Source of the DNA: Cryomorphaceae bacterium
GTDB lineage: Bacteria; Bacteroidota; Bacteroidia; Flavobacteriales_D; Crocinitomicaceae
DNA length: 41,923 nt
NCBI GenBank assembly: GCA_021300505.1
Contig: JAJTDQ010000001.1
Coordinates: forward strand, 1-41,923
Direction: 5' to 3'
How positions within the stretch are numbered: position 1 is the stretch's first letter; the number at the start of each line of letters is the position of its first letter. A program made the position numbers and the translations under genes. Shown one piece after another: positions 9,333 through 17,527 of the stretch. Below the pieces are notes generated by a model. It saw only the letters and a program-made list of their open reading frames with translations, ran no database searches and had not been told where the DNA came from.

Positions 9333-11039
9333 ATGGAAATTCAGCAACTCATAGATGATTTAAAGCGACTTGCTTTGCAAGAAGATGTATTGGCCGTAAG
9401 CCGAGAAATCAATGAGATTAAATCAAAATTTGATGACCAACTGCTCGAAATTGAGCGCAAGGATCAAGTAGCGAGTATGGAGGCTGAAGTGAATGGTGAA
9501 GTATACGAACCTGTAGATGTAAAGCCCATCAAAGAAGAATTTTATGCGCTTTACAATGCCTACCGGGAAAGTAAAACCGCAGTACTTAAGGCTAAAGAAG
9601 CTGAGGAAACCGCAAATTTAAATCAGAAAAAGGCACTTATTGAGCGTTTGAAGCTCATTATCCAAAATGAAGAAAACATTGGTGCTGCATTTAAGGCTTT
9701 CAAAGAAATTCATGAAACGTGGAAAAATGTTGGGGATATCGCACGTGATAAACGAAATGACATACAACAGGAATATTCCAAGTTATTAGAGCAATTCAAC
9801 TATCAGATTTCCATCTACCGTGAATTGAAAGAACATGACTTGAAGCGCAACCTTCAACTCAAGGAGGCAATCATTACGCAATTAGAGGCCCTGACCAAGA
9901 ATGAATCTGTTCGCGATCTAGAGTCGATGATTAAGACTTTGCAGAATGAATGGGAAGAAGTTGGTCCTGTGCCCAATGAAGAATGGGAAAAACTGAAGGA
10001 ACTGTACTGGGCACATGTGCGCACTATTTATGACCGAATCAATGTTTTCTATGAGGGACGACGTAATGCACTGGCAGCCAACATTCAACAAAAGCGTGAG
10101 TTGTTGGAGAATGCGAAAGCGCTAATAGCACAAAGCGAAGGCAATTCATCCAGTAAAATGTGGGATGACGCCACAGAAAAATTGCTCGAATTTCAAGAGC
10201 AATGGAAGAACATCGGCTTCGGTTCGCGCAAAGAAAATGAGGAGGTATGGCAAGAATTCCGTGGGGCATGTGATGTTTTCTTCGCTAGGAAAAAAGAATT
10301 CTTTGGGAAGATCCAAGAAAAGTACTCAGTTATTGCTGATGCAAAGCGCGCATTAATTGACCAGGCAAACGCCTTGAGAGAATCAACCGATTGGAAGGCT
10401 ACAGCAGACCAGCTCGTTGTGTTGCAAAAGAAATGGAAAGAATCGGGTCATGCTGGTCAGAAAATCGAGCAAAAGCTTTGGTCCGAATTCAGAGGTGCAT
10501 GCGATGCTTTTTTCAACGCACGACAAAAGCACTACGGTGAACAAGATCAACAGTTCGAAACAAATCTCGCTGCAAAACAAGCGATCATTCAACAGATAGA
10601 AAATTACGTCGTTCCAGAATCTAAGAAACAGGCCTTGGACGATTTACGTGATTTCACGACAGCATTCAATGCCGTTGGACGTGTGCCCATGAAAGTGAAG
10701 GACAGCATATACAATGCCTACAAAACTGCTATCGATGCACATTATTCGAAAATAAAACTTGAGGGTGCTGAAAAGGAAAAAGTATTGTTCCAAGCACGCA
10801 TCGATACATTGGCAGGAAGTCAAGATTCATCGCGTGCATTTTCTCGTGAAAAATCTGAAATCCGTCAGCAAATCGAAGGACTGAAGAATGAAATTCGTCA
10901 GTACGAAAATAACTTAGGTTTCTTTGCGAACTCAAAGGGGGCAGATGCATTGAAAAAAGAGGTTGAAGCAAAAATCAATGCCTCCAAAAATAAGATTGAA
11001 GCACTGAAACGCAAATTATCCATGATCCCAAATGAATAA
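9333..11039 (+). CDS. DUF349 multi-repeat coiled-coil protein
   Basis: A 568-residue charged, mostly helical protein made of about five DUF349 repeats. Each carries a W-K/E-x-[IVS]-G core: ETWKNVGDIARDKRNDI, NEWEEVGPVPNEEWEKL, EQWKNIGFGSRKENEEV, KKWKESGHAGQKIEQKL, and a diverged TAFNAVGRVPMKVKDSI. Repeats two to four are followed by W/F-rich helices such as WQEFRGACDVFFARKKEFF. A coiled coil closes the C-terminus (about 490-565). There is no signal peptide, so it should be cytoplasmic. Multi-DUF349 proteins are widespread in Bacteroidota and their function is not established. It overlaps the next gene by 8 bp. Confidence 0.88.
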   Translation: MEIQQLIDDLKRLALQEDVLAVSREINEIKSKFDDQLLEIERKDQVASMEAEVNGEVYEPVDVKPIKEEFYALYNAYRESKTAVLKAKEAEETANLNQKKALIERLKLIIQNEENIGAAFKAFKEIHETWKNVGDIARDKRNDIQQEYSKLLEQFNYQISIYRELKEHDLKRNLQLKEAIITQLEALTKNESVRDLESMIKTLQNEWEEVGPVPNEEWEKLKELYWAHVRTIYDRINVFYEGRRNALAANIQQKRELLENAKALIAQSEGNSSSKMWDDATEKLLEFQEQWKNIGFGSRKENEEVWQEFRGACDVFFARKKEFFGKIQEKYSVIADAKRALIDQANALRESTDWKATADQLVVLQKKWKESGHAGQKIEQKLWSEFRGACDAFFNARQKHYGEQDQQFETNLAAKQAIIQQIENYVVPESKKQALDDLRDFTTAFNAVGRVPMKVKDSIYNAYKTAIDAHYSKIKLEGAEKEKVLFQARIDTLAGSQDSSRAFSREKSEIRQQIEGLKNEIRQYENNLGFFANSKGADALKKEVEAKINASKNKIEALKRKLSMIPNE

Positions 11040-11700
11040 ATTCATCAACGCACTCTTGCTGTTTTTGCTGTTTCCCACAATGGCAATGACCATCTATGTA
11101 GGATTCGACCTTCCTGTGGATTTTTTGAAGACTACGGGTGCAAACATTCCCTATAAAACGGAAATATTCCTTGGTCTTGGCTTACTTATCCTCATCATCA
11201 ATCTTCGCCGAAGTATTCGCCGTTGGATGGGAATGCGCATCATCAATCAAACGGACCGTTTCCAATGGAATGTTCCAGTGAGCAGTAGCCGCATGAAACG
11301 CATTGTTGTATATACCTTGCTTGAGGCCTTTGTTTTAGGATTCATTGGATACGCACTTTATACCATCACACCACTTGCCGTCGTTCCTGCGGCCGGATAT
11401 CTATTCTGCACAGTGGATAACATTATCTTTTTACTCGTTGGTGGTCTTGGTAAGAAATTTAGAGCTGGGGTAACATCAAAAGCAGTTATAGTTGCCGATC
11501 GGGATGTTGTACTTGCCTACTTCACAGGCTTGCGAAGAGTAACGATTCACCAGGACTCGGTTTACTTCCACTACATCAAAGATTTGCAATTGGACTTCCC
11601 TTTGGATTGTATCGAAATGAGTGAAAGAGATAATTTTTTCGTGGAATTGAACAAGCAGATTGATCGCGACAGGGTTTTTGTCACTACGGAACGTTCCTAA
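11032..11700 (+). CDS. Hypothetical membrane protein coupled to the DUF349 gene
   Basis: A 222-residue protein of no family I recognise. It has four hydrophobic segments (about residues 5-25, 43-60, 88-112 and 115-138), with a basic stretch RRSIRRWMGMR after the second. The C-terminal third (about 145-215) is soluble and beta-rich. The ATG lies inside the DUF349 coding end (8-bp overlap), so the two are probably translated together and may act together. No catalytic motif is visible. Confidence 0.7.
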   Translation: MNKFINALLLFLLFPTMAMTIYVGFDLPVDFLKTTGANIPYKTEIFLGLGLLILIINLRRSIRRWMGMRIINQTDRFQWNVPVSSSRMKRIVVYTLLEAFVLGFIGYALYTITPLAVVPAAGYLFCTVDNIIFLLVGGLGKKFRAGVTSKAVIVADRDVVLAYFTGLRRVTIHQDSVYFHYIKDLQLDFPLDCIEMSERDNFFVELNKQIDRDRVFVTTERS

Positions 11701-12120
11701 TCTACCGCCAACGATCTGCGGATTTTAAACCTTTATTTGACTAAATCAGGAAAGATTCCTCGTTATTTTTGCACCATTAACAAATAAATAATCCGTTTTT
11801 CTGGACGAAAAATGTGATTTCGAGGGGATTAATGAGCAATAAAATTTGATGACAAAAAGACCTGAAATCAACAGCATTCCTATTTAGTATTTTTGACCAT
11901 AACTATCTGTAATGCTGTACATTAATTTGCACTATTTTTCTTTACATTAATTTTAACGACATATTTGATCTAAGAGATTTTTATTTCATTCAATTACCAA
12001 AATTCAAATATCACCTATCTTTTTAACCATACGATGTGTTTAAGTTTACTAATTCAGAAAAAACTTCAAACAAAAAATAATCTTTCTTTGCTTGGGATAT
12101 AGTATCTTATTACAACGTAA
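11701..12120. other. 420-bp AT-rich intergenic region
   Basis: No coding frame of useful length in either direction, no tRNA and no clear hairpin terminator. It holds two perfect TAnnTTTG elements on the plus strand, at 11764-11771 and 11888-11895 (both TATTTTTG), about 350 and 225 bp upstream of the histidine kinase ATG. Either the kinase mRNA has a long leader or a small RNA is made here. A weaker TATCTTAT just before 12121 could be a proximal promoter. Confidence 0.5.
11764..11771 (+). promoter_or_regulatory. Candidate Bacteroidota -7 element
   Basis: TATTTTTG is a perfect TAnnTTTG match, followed by GCACC, as also seen after the -7 element of the sulfatase gene at 22167. A TTTG at 11736-11739 lies slightly further upstream than the usual -33 spacing. 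There is no gene within 340 bp downstream. Confidence 0.35.
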
Positions 12121-13536
12121 ATGAGAAAATACCAAGCGCTAAATGTGGCAATTGACTCCTCGGAGGATATTGTTCAGCTTCAACGATTGATTCGAACTTC
12201 AGTATTGACTGGTTCGGACCAAGAGCTTGATGCGTTTTTTGGCGACCTAAAAACAGCGCTCATTACTGTAGACAACGAATTCAAGATTCTTTACATCAAC
12301 AACACTGCTTCGAATCTTGTAGGCGATAAAGATTACGAAGCAGAAAAGGGAAGCATGGTGATTGACTTTATCAAACGCATCCTCAACCCATCATCACTGA
12401 TTTCATTTTATGAGCACCTCATTCACAAGAAGGAATTAAACCTTTCCGAAGGATTTACACTCGCACGCATTGAGCGCATTAGTATGACGCCAATTTCTTC
12501 GGATGGTTATGTCATCAAGGTATGGTTGAATGAGCGCTATACGGACTCTGCTGCAAACCTTTTCCGTTACTTCCCCGGCTTACCTATCGCCTACTTTGGA
12601 TTTGATTTGGTGGCTGGGAAACGATTGTCTATTCGCTTTTTAAGTGACAACTTCCATATCCTTTTCCCTTTTCTGGATGTCGATCAAGTCATTGCAGACG
12701 AAAACTACTTTTTATCCATCTTTCATCCGGATGACTTGCCTGAATTTTTAAGTAAAATTCAACACTTAAAGAAGGGCCGTGACTCCTTCAATACGGAGTT
12801 CAGATTGATGAAGCCCGACGGAAGTGAGCATTGGTACCGGTTGATTTCCGGGAAGTTCTCTGAACGCAAAGACAAGAACTTCTGGTTGGCATACATCGAA
12901 GACATTGAAGAGAAGAAGAGGCCCATTTTAGAGAAGGCACGCTTGGTGCATGAAACGCTCGACGACGAACGGAATCGCATGGCTATGGAGCTGCACGATG
13001 GCTTGGGGCAAAACCTAGTTGCCTTGAATCTGTACCTTTCTACGGTGATGTCAGAGACAGAAAACCGAATGCTCACCATTTGTCGTGACTTAGCGAAAGA
13101 CAGCATCATGTTGATGAAGTCGATGTGTTACAACCTTGCGCCGCCAGAACTCGATCGTGGATTGCTATATGCCTTGGATGTATATTTTGGTAAGATGAAT
13201 GAACTTTCGGGCAACATCGAATATATCTACAATGCGAAGAAGGTTCCGCTTTCTCACATGACACAAGAAAATGCCTACAACATCTTTAGAATCATTCAGG
13301 AGTTTGTTACCAATTCCCGCAAATATTCAGAATGCACGAAAATTGAATGTACAATTGGAAAACGAAATCAAAAGATGATTTTGGAAATACATGATGATGG
13401 CATTGGTTTCGACATGCGAAAAATGGAAACAGGCTTTGGTCTAAAGAACATGGTCAAACGTGCACAGGTAGCAAATGCTACGATAGAATTAATCAGCGCT
13501 CCTGGAGAAGGAACAGCGCTCATCATTGAATTCTAG
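12121..13536 (+). CDS. PAS sensor histidine kinase, HisKA_3 (NarL/DegS) type
   Basis: A 471-residue kinase with no membrane segment, so probably cytosolic. Two PAS-like regions (about 35-140 and 150-265) precede the phospho-acceptor helix MAMELHDGLGQNLVALN, with His292 in the H-box typical of kinases paired with LuxR-type regulators. The ATPase domain has an N-box (FRIIQEFVTNSRKYS), a G1 box (HDDGIGFD) and a G2 box (GFGLKNM), and ends with PGEGTALIIEF. The kinase would autophosphorylate His292 and pass phosphate to an Asp. The adjacent NarL-type regulator (13980-14618) is the natural partner, and the single-domain receiver gene (13545) converges on it with 8 nt between stops. The signal sensed is unknown. 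Confidence 0.92.
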   Translation: MRKYQALNVAIDSSEDIVQLQRLIRTSVLTGSDQELDAFFGDLKTALITVDNEFKILYINNTASNLVGDKDYEAEKGSMVIDFIKRILNPSSLISFYEHLIHKKELNLSEGFTLARIERISMTPISSDGYVIKVWLNERYTDSAANLFRYFPGLPIAYFGFDLVAGKRLSIRFLSDNFHILFPFLDVDQVIADENYFLSIFHPDDLPEFLSKIQHLKKGRDSFNTEFRLMKPDGSEHWYRLISGKFSERKDKNFWLAYIEDIEEKKRPILEKARLVHETLDDERNRMAMELHDGLGQNLVALNLYLSTVMSETENRMLTICRDLAKDSIMLMKSMCYNLAPPELDRGLLYALDVYFGKMNELSGNIEYIYNAKKVPLSHMTQENAYNIFRIIQEFVTNSRKYSECTKIECTIGKRNQKMILEIHDDGIGFDMRKMETGFGLKNMVKRAQVANATIELISAPGEGTALIIEF

Positions 13537-13544
13537 ATCAGCGA

Positions 13545-13940
13545 TTAAATCGCAGGCATTTCAGAGAAATGCTCTCCGCCATCGACCACTGCCTTAATGG
13601 CTTCTTTAATCGTCGCAATTGACGCATTTTTTAGCACATAACCTTTCAAGCCTATTTCTTTTGCTTTCACCAGATAATGTGGCTGATCTTGCATGGTGAT
13701 GGCCATGATACGAATGCTTGAATTGGATTGTATCAACTCTCTGGATATCTCTAATCCGTTTTTATCGCGTGGCAAATTGATGTCCATCAACACCACTTCT
13801 GGTTCCAATTGAAGAATTGGCTCAACGATATTCTCACCATTATTAAACACGGTAACTGTATACCCCATGGCAATAAGAATTTCTTCCCATACCGCAGCAA
13901 TTAGTTTAAAATCTTCAACAACAACAGCGTTTTTACTCAT
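13545..13940 (-). CDS. Stand-alone response regulator receiver protein
   Basis: A 131-residue CheY-like receiver with no output domain. The acidic pair is in VVVED (Glu9, Asp10), the phospho-acceptor is Asp53 in VVLMDINLP, the Thr position is in AITMQD and the conserved Lys is in GYVLKN. Single-domain receivers act as phosphate sinks, as phosphorelay intermediates or by binding a target protein. It sits 39 nt downstream of the LuxR-type regulator on the same strand and is probably co-transcribed, so both may serve the kinase at 12121. Confidence 0.9.
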   Translation of the reverse strand: MSKNAVVVEDFKLIAAVWEEILIAMGYTVTVFNNGENIVEPILQLEPEVVLMDINLPRDKNGLEISRELIQSNSSIRIMAITMQDQPHYLVKAKEIGLKGYVLKNASIATIKEAIKAVVDGGEHFSEMPAI

Positions 13941-13979
13941 ACTCGACTATATTGAATGGAGGACGACTAGATGTATTAA

Positions 13980-14618
13980 TTAAAGGTATCCTTTTTCATT
14001 TGCCCACCCTGTCAATTGTGCAGCATTCGAAAAGCCTAATTTCTTCAAGATGTTGTGGCGATGTGTTTCTACTGTGCGCGGGGATAAAAACAGTTGGTCA
14101 GCAATTTCTTTGGAGGTCAATCCTTTGGCAATCATTTTAACGACCTCTATTTCCTTTAATGTCAGTTCTTTTTTGTTCTCCTCATTATCCAGGTGCAACA
14201 ATGACGCAAAGTAGCGGTCTTTGATTTCATTTGCAATGTAAGTCTCTCCGTTGAATACCGCATGTACAGCAGCAATAAGTTCTTCCCGATTCGTGTTTTT
14301 CGTTAGATAGCCTTTACCTCCAATCGATAAAAACTTCTTTACGTAATTGATCTCATCGTGCAAGGTCAAACCAATAATCCTTGTTTTTGGTAAGCTATTG
14401 TAGATGCGCTCTGCTGCGTCAAACCCATTACTTCCTTTCAGATTGATATCCATTAACACCACATCCGGGCGGTATTGAATAGATAAATTGTAAGCGTCAT
14501 CTGCGTTGTCCGTTTTTCCAACAACCTGAATACCAGGAGCTGTTGACAGCAAAGAAACCCATGCTTCACGTATCAATGCATGGTCATCGACAACAAGTAC
14601 TTTAATTAGTTCTGACAT
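13980..14618 (-). CDS. LuxR/NarL-family response regulator
   Basis: A 212-residue transcription factor. The receiver domain starts MSELIKVLVVDDH (Asp11, Asp12), with acceptor Asp57 in VVLMDINLKG and Lys in GYLTKN. The C-terminal LuxR helix-turn-helix (about 148-205) contains LTLKEIEVVKMIAKGLTSKE and LSPRTVETHRHNILKKLG. I chose the Met at 14618, where homology begins; the longer frame to 14675 adds a non-homologous leader. It is the likely DNA-binding partner of the HisKA_3 kinase at 12121. Targets are unknown. Confidence 0.92.
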   Translation of the reverse strand: MSELIKVLVVDDHALIREAWVSLLSTAPGIQVVGKTDNADDAYNLSIQYRPDVVLMDINLKGSNGFDAAERIYNSLPKTRIIGLTLHDEINYVKKFLSIGGKGYLTKNTNREELIAAVHAVFNGETYIANEIKDRYFASLLHLDNEENKKELTLKEIEVVKMIAKGLTSKEIADQLFLSPRTVETHRHNILKKLGFSNAAQLTGWANEKGYL

Positions 14619-14718
14619 AGGCAGTGAATAGAATTCTAAAATAATTGAACGTGAATGTAGTAAAATATTTCTCAAATAACTGAAAATCGAAGAATGACTT
14701 CTTTGATTAAATTGCCAA

Positions 14719-14726
14719 TATTTTTG
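14719..14726 (+). promoter_or_regulatory. Candidate -7 element upstream of the second histidine kinase
   Basis: TATTTTTG fits TAnnTTTG exactly and faces the kinase gene about 170-200 bp downstream, within the 276-bp gap between the divergent LuxR regulator and this kinase. A second, imperfect element (TTACTTTG) ends at 14897 and overlaps the TTG start codon. Confidence 0.3.
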
Positions 14727-14894
14727 ATTGTATACGCTATATCTTACTCAAAAAAGAGGTTCACTACGAATTGTCCTTGTTTACCGCTTTGACAATAGTT
14801 ATCTTTCGGTGCGATTGGAAGTCATGTATTCAGCACATTAAGTCTGTAGTAGTGGCACACAATCCTGAGAATTCGCGCACTAAAAATTTTTACT

Positions 14895-17090
14895 TTGGGT
14901 AACACAACCGACTCGCTTCATGCCGTGTATAGCCTCCTCGATGCTGTGCATCAATATGACATCATTGTAGATGATCAGGGGAAGATCCTACATTTCGGCC
15001 CTCTAATGCGCAAAGATGTGCCCTTGATTGAAAAAGGAAGCGCACTTTTTGATGTGTTTCAATCTGTTCAACACAAAAGTTTCAGCACGCTAATCCAATC
15101 CATTACTTCGGAAAAACACAATGATGTTTTTAGCGTCGTACATTATAACAATCTTCGTTTCGATATTCGTATATCTCGTTTCGGTGAAAACATGGTTTAC
15201 CTGCATTGTACGCCTATGCGGACCAGTGATGACGCGATTGTAAGTCATGTCATCAACGCTATTGATCCTGCCTTAACCCCAGATCAATTTATCCTTGATG
15301 TATTGCACCACTTACCTTTTGATGTTGGTATTTTTGATCGAAACGGCACCTATCTGTATATCAACCCCGCGGGAATAAAGAATGATAGCACATGCAATTT
15401 CATTATTGGAAAAACGGATTACGACTATTGTGATTTAAAAGGTATTGATCGTTCAACAGTAGAACCGCGAATGATTAATTTCAGACGCGTCATTGAAACG
15501 AAGCGGCCATCCGAATGGGTCGATGAGCATCCAAAACCGGAAGCTGAAAGTGTTTTTGTTCTTCGCCGCTATCACCCTGTTGTGAATAGCACTGGGGAGG
15601 TATCCTATGTCATTGGGTATGGTATAGATATTTCAGCAGAACGCAACTCAGAGCTTAAATTGCAACAAAAACAAAAAGATCTCGAACGACTTTCCTTTTT
15701 CTTGGACAACACTGTGGATGGAATTCAAGTAGCAAATGAAAAAGGTCATTTTGTATATCTCAACAAAACATCTCGAAATCGCTTAGGGATTGACGAAAAT
15801 GAAATCCATGAACGGACAATTTATGATATTCAATCCTACTTTAAGTCGGAGGAAGACTGGATTAACCATATTGAAGATTTGAAGAAAATAGGGCGTTTCT
15901 CTATTGAAACAAGTCATCGAAACATTAAAACAAACGATTTGACTCCGGTCCATCTTGAGGTCATTCCGACCAATTTCGAAGGAGAGAACTTTGCACTTTC
16001 TATGGCGACAGATATCAGCGAGCGAAAGAAATTCATTAAAGAAATTGAAGAGGCGAATGAGCGCTTTATCGTTGTAAATAAAAAACTTGAAATCTCGATT
16101 GCTGAAAAAACCTCGCGAAACGACGAATTAACTGAGCGCCTTGCAAATCAGGATAAATTAGCGATGATTGGGGAAATTACTGCTGGCATCACCCACGACT
16201 TAAACACACCAATTGGCGCGGTCAAGATCGGTGCAGAGAGCATTCGCTATTCGCTGGAGAATCTTTTCAAAAGTGTCATTGAAAAATGCTCATTTGAGCA
16301 ATTACATTATTCCTGCAGTAGAGCGGTTGAAAGCAATGTGAAAATGTTCATTGGTGGACTGCAAGTAATGCGCGAAACAAAAGCCTTTAATGAGGTATTG
16401 CAACAGCGGTATCCGGAGAGAACAGATTTAGATGCGCTTGCATCAGCTTTTGTGAAAGCCCGAATTTTAGCGGACGAAGACACAGTGATTGACTATGTGA
16501 TGTCTGGGAAGAATCCGATGGAATTGCTTGACCTCATGTACCACATCCAGAGCATCCGTACCTTTGTAGATACCGTGATGGAGGCGGGAGAAAAAGCTGC
16601 ATCAGTCATACGGAACCTCCGTTTTTACTTGAAAGAGGGAGCGAATTTGAGTAAAGAACAGGTCAATCTTCATGAAAACATTAGTACGGTCTTGAATGTT
16701 TTCAATCACCAATTGAAACAAGGTATAGATCTCAACTTTGACGTGCCGGAAAGCCTGGAAATTGTTGGCTACGAATCTAAACTCTTTCAACTTTGGTCCA
16801 ACCTCATAAAAAACGCCATTGATGCTATAGGTAGTAAAGGTGAGTTAACCATCACCGGATGGAAAGAAAATGGGCGCTTAATGGTGGAAATTAAGAACAG
16901 TGGACAAATGATTCCTTATGAAATTCGCGATAAAATCTTTGAGAAGTTCTTTACAACCAAAGCTGAAAATAATGGGACAGGATTGGGATTAAGTATCGTA
17001 AGTAAAGTTATTGAAGATCACGGTGCACAAATAAAGTTGAATTCCGATGAGCACTACACCTCTTTTCTTGTTACTTTTACTACCACCTAA
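14895..17090 (+). CDS. Multi-PAS sensor histidine kinase, HisKA type
   Basis: A 731-residue soluble kinase with three PAS-like segments (about 10-110, 140-250 and 265-385), the last two ending in the typical VIGYGIDISAERN and ALSMATDISERKK linkers. A coiled coil leads to the H-box MIGEITAGITHDLNTPIGAV (His434). About 100 residues are inserted between the H-box helix and its second half. The ATPase domain has N-box LWSNLIKNAIDAIG and G-boxes FEKFFTTKAENNGTGLGLSI. The start is uncertain: TTG at 14895 overlaps a possible -7 element, and GTG at 14925 is an alternative. It is followed after 14 nt by a receiver gene, its probable partner. Confidence 0.9.
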   Translation: MGNTTDSLHAVYSLLDAVHQYDIIVDDQGKILHFGPLMRKDVPLIEKGSALFDVFQSVQHKSFSTLIQSITSEKHNDVFSVVHYNNLRFDIRISRFGENMVYLHCTPMRTSDDAIVSHVINAIDPALTPDQFILDVLHHLPFDVGIFDRNGTYLYINPAGIKNDSTCNFIIGKTDYDYCDLKGIDRSTVEPRMINFRRVIETKRPSEWVDEHPKPEAESVFVLRRYHPVVNSTGEVSYVIGYGIDISAERNSELKLQQKQKDLERLSFFLDNTVDGIQVANEKGHFVYLNKTSRNRLGIDENEIHERTIYDIQSYFKSEEDWINHIEDLKKIGRFSIETSHRNIKTNDLTPVHLEVIPTNFEGENFALSMATDISERKKFIKEIEEANERFIVVNKKLEISIAEKTSRNDELTERLANQDKLAMIGEITAGITHDLNTPIGAVKIGAESIRYSLENLFKSVIEKCSFEQLHYSCSRAVESNVKMFIGGLQVMRETKAFNEVLQQRYPERTDLDALASAFVKARILADEDTVIDYVMSGKNPMELLDLMYHIQSIRTFVDTVMEAGEKAASVIRNLRFYLKEGANLSKEQVNLHENISTVLNVFNHQLKQGIDLNFDVPESLEIVGYESKLFQLWSNLIKNAIDAIGSKGELTITGWKENGRLMVEIKNSGQMIPYEIRDKIFEKFFTTKAENNGTGLGLSIVSKVIEDHGAQIKLNSDEHYTSFLVTFTTT

Positions 17091-17104
17091 ATTCTAAATT
17101 CTCA

Positions 17105-17518
17105 TTGATGACCAACCACAAGTTCGCAATTGTGTGTGTAGATGATGATCCAATGATCACATCACTCCTCAGTTTTCAACTGCGGAAAATCATCAACAAT
17201 AAAAACACATTTATTGAAACCTATTCTCAACCAACTGAGGTAGAAGAGAAAATTGAAGAGTTAATTCGTTTTGGTGTGAGCATCATTTTCATTATTGTCG
17301 ACTACCAAATGCCAGAGATGACGGGTGCACAATTGATACGGAAGGTAAAAGAGACCTATCCAGACGTGGCTTGTATTATGCTTTCTGGACAGGCCAATGA
17401 ACTGATTGTCAGTGAACTTCAAAAGGAAAATCTCCTCGAGACTTTTCTATCCAAGCCTTGGAGCGAAAAAGCGTTGTTCGACGCTGTTCAGCCCCTGATT
17501 GCCGATACTTTAGCGTAA
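17105..17518 (+). CDS. Response regulator receiver protein
   Basis: A 137-residue receiver domain: CVDDDPMI (acidic triad at residues 13-15), phospho-acceptor Asp66 in IIVDYQMPEMTG, Ser in MLSGQA and Lys in FLSKPW. The YQMPEMTG and SKPW patterns resemble receivers of the RpfG/HD-GYP kind, but no output domain follows. It is read directly after the kinase at 14895 (14-nt gap) and is probably its phosphate acceptor. A second Met at 17108 is an equally good start. Its end faces the VWA gene with 9 nt between stops. Confidence 0.88.
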   Translation: MMTNHKFAIVCVDDDPMITSLLSFQLRKIINNKNTFIETYSQPTEVEEKIEELIRFGVSIIFIIVDYQMPEMTGAQLIRKVKETYPDVACIMLSGQANELIVSELQKENLLETFLSKPWSEKALFDAVQPLIADTLA

Positions 17519-17527
17519 ATTCTTTAA

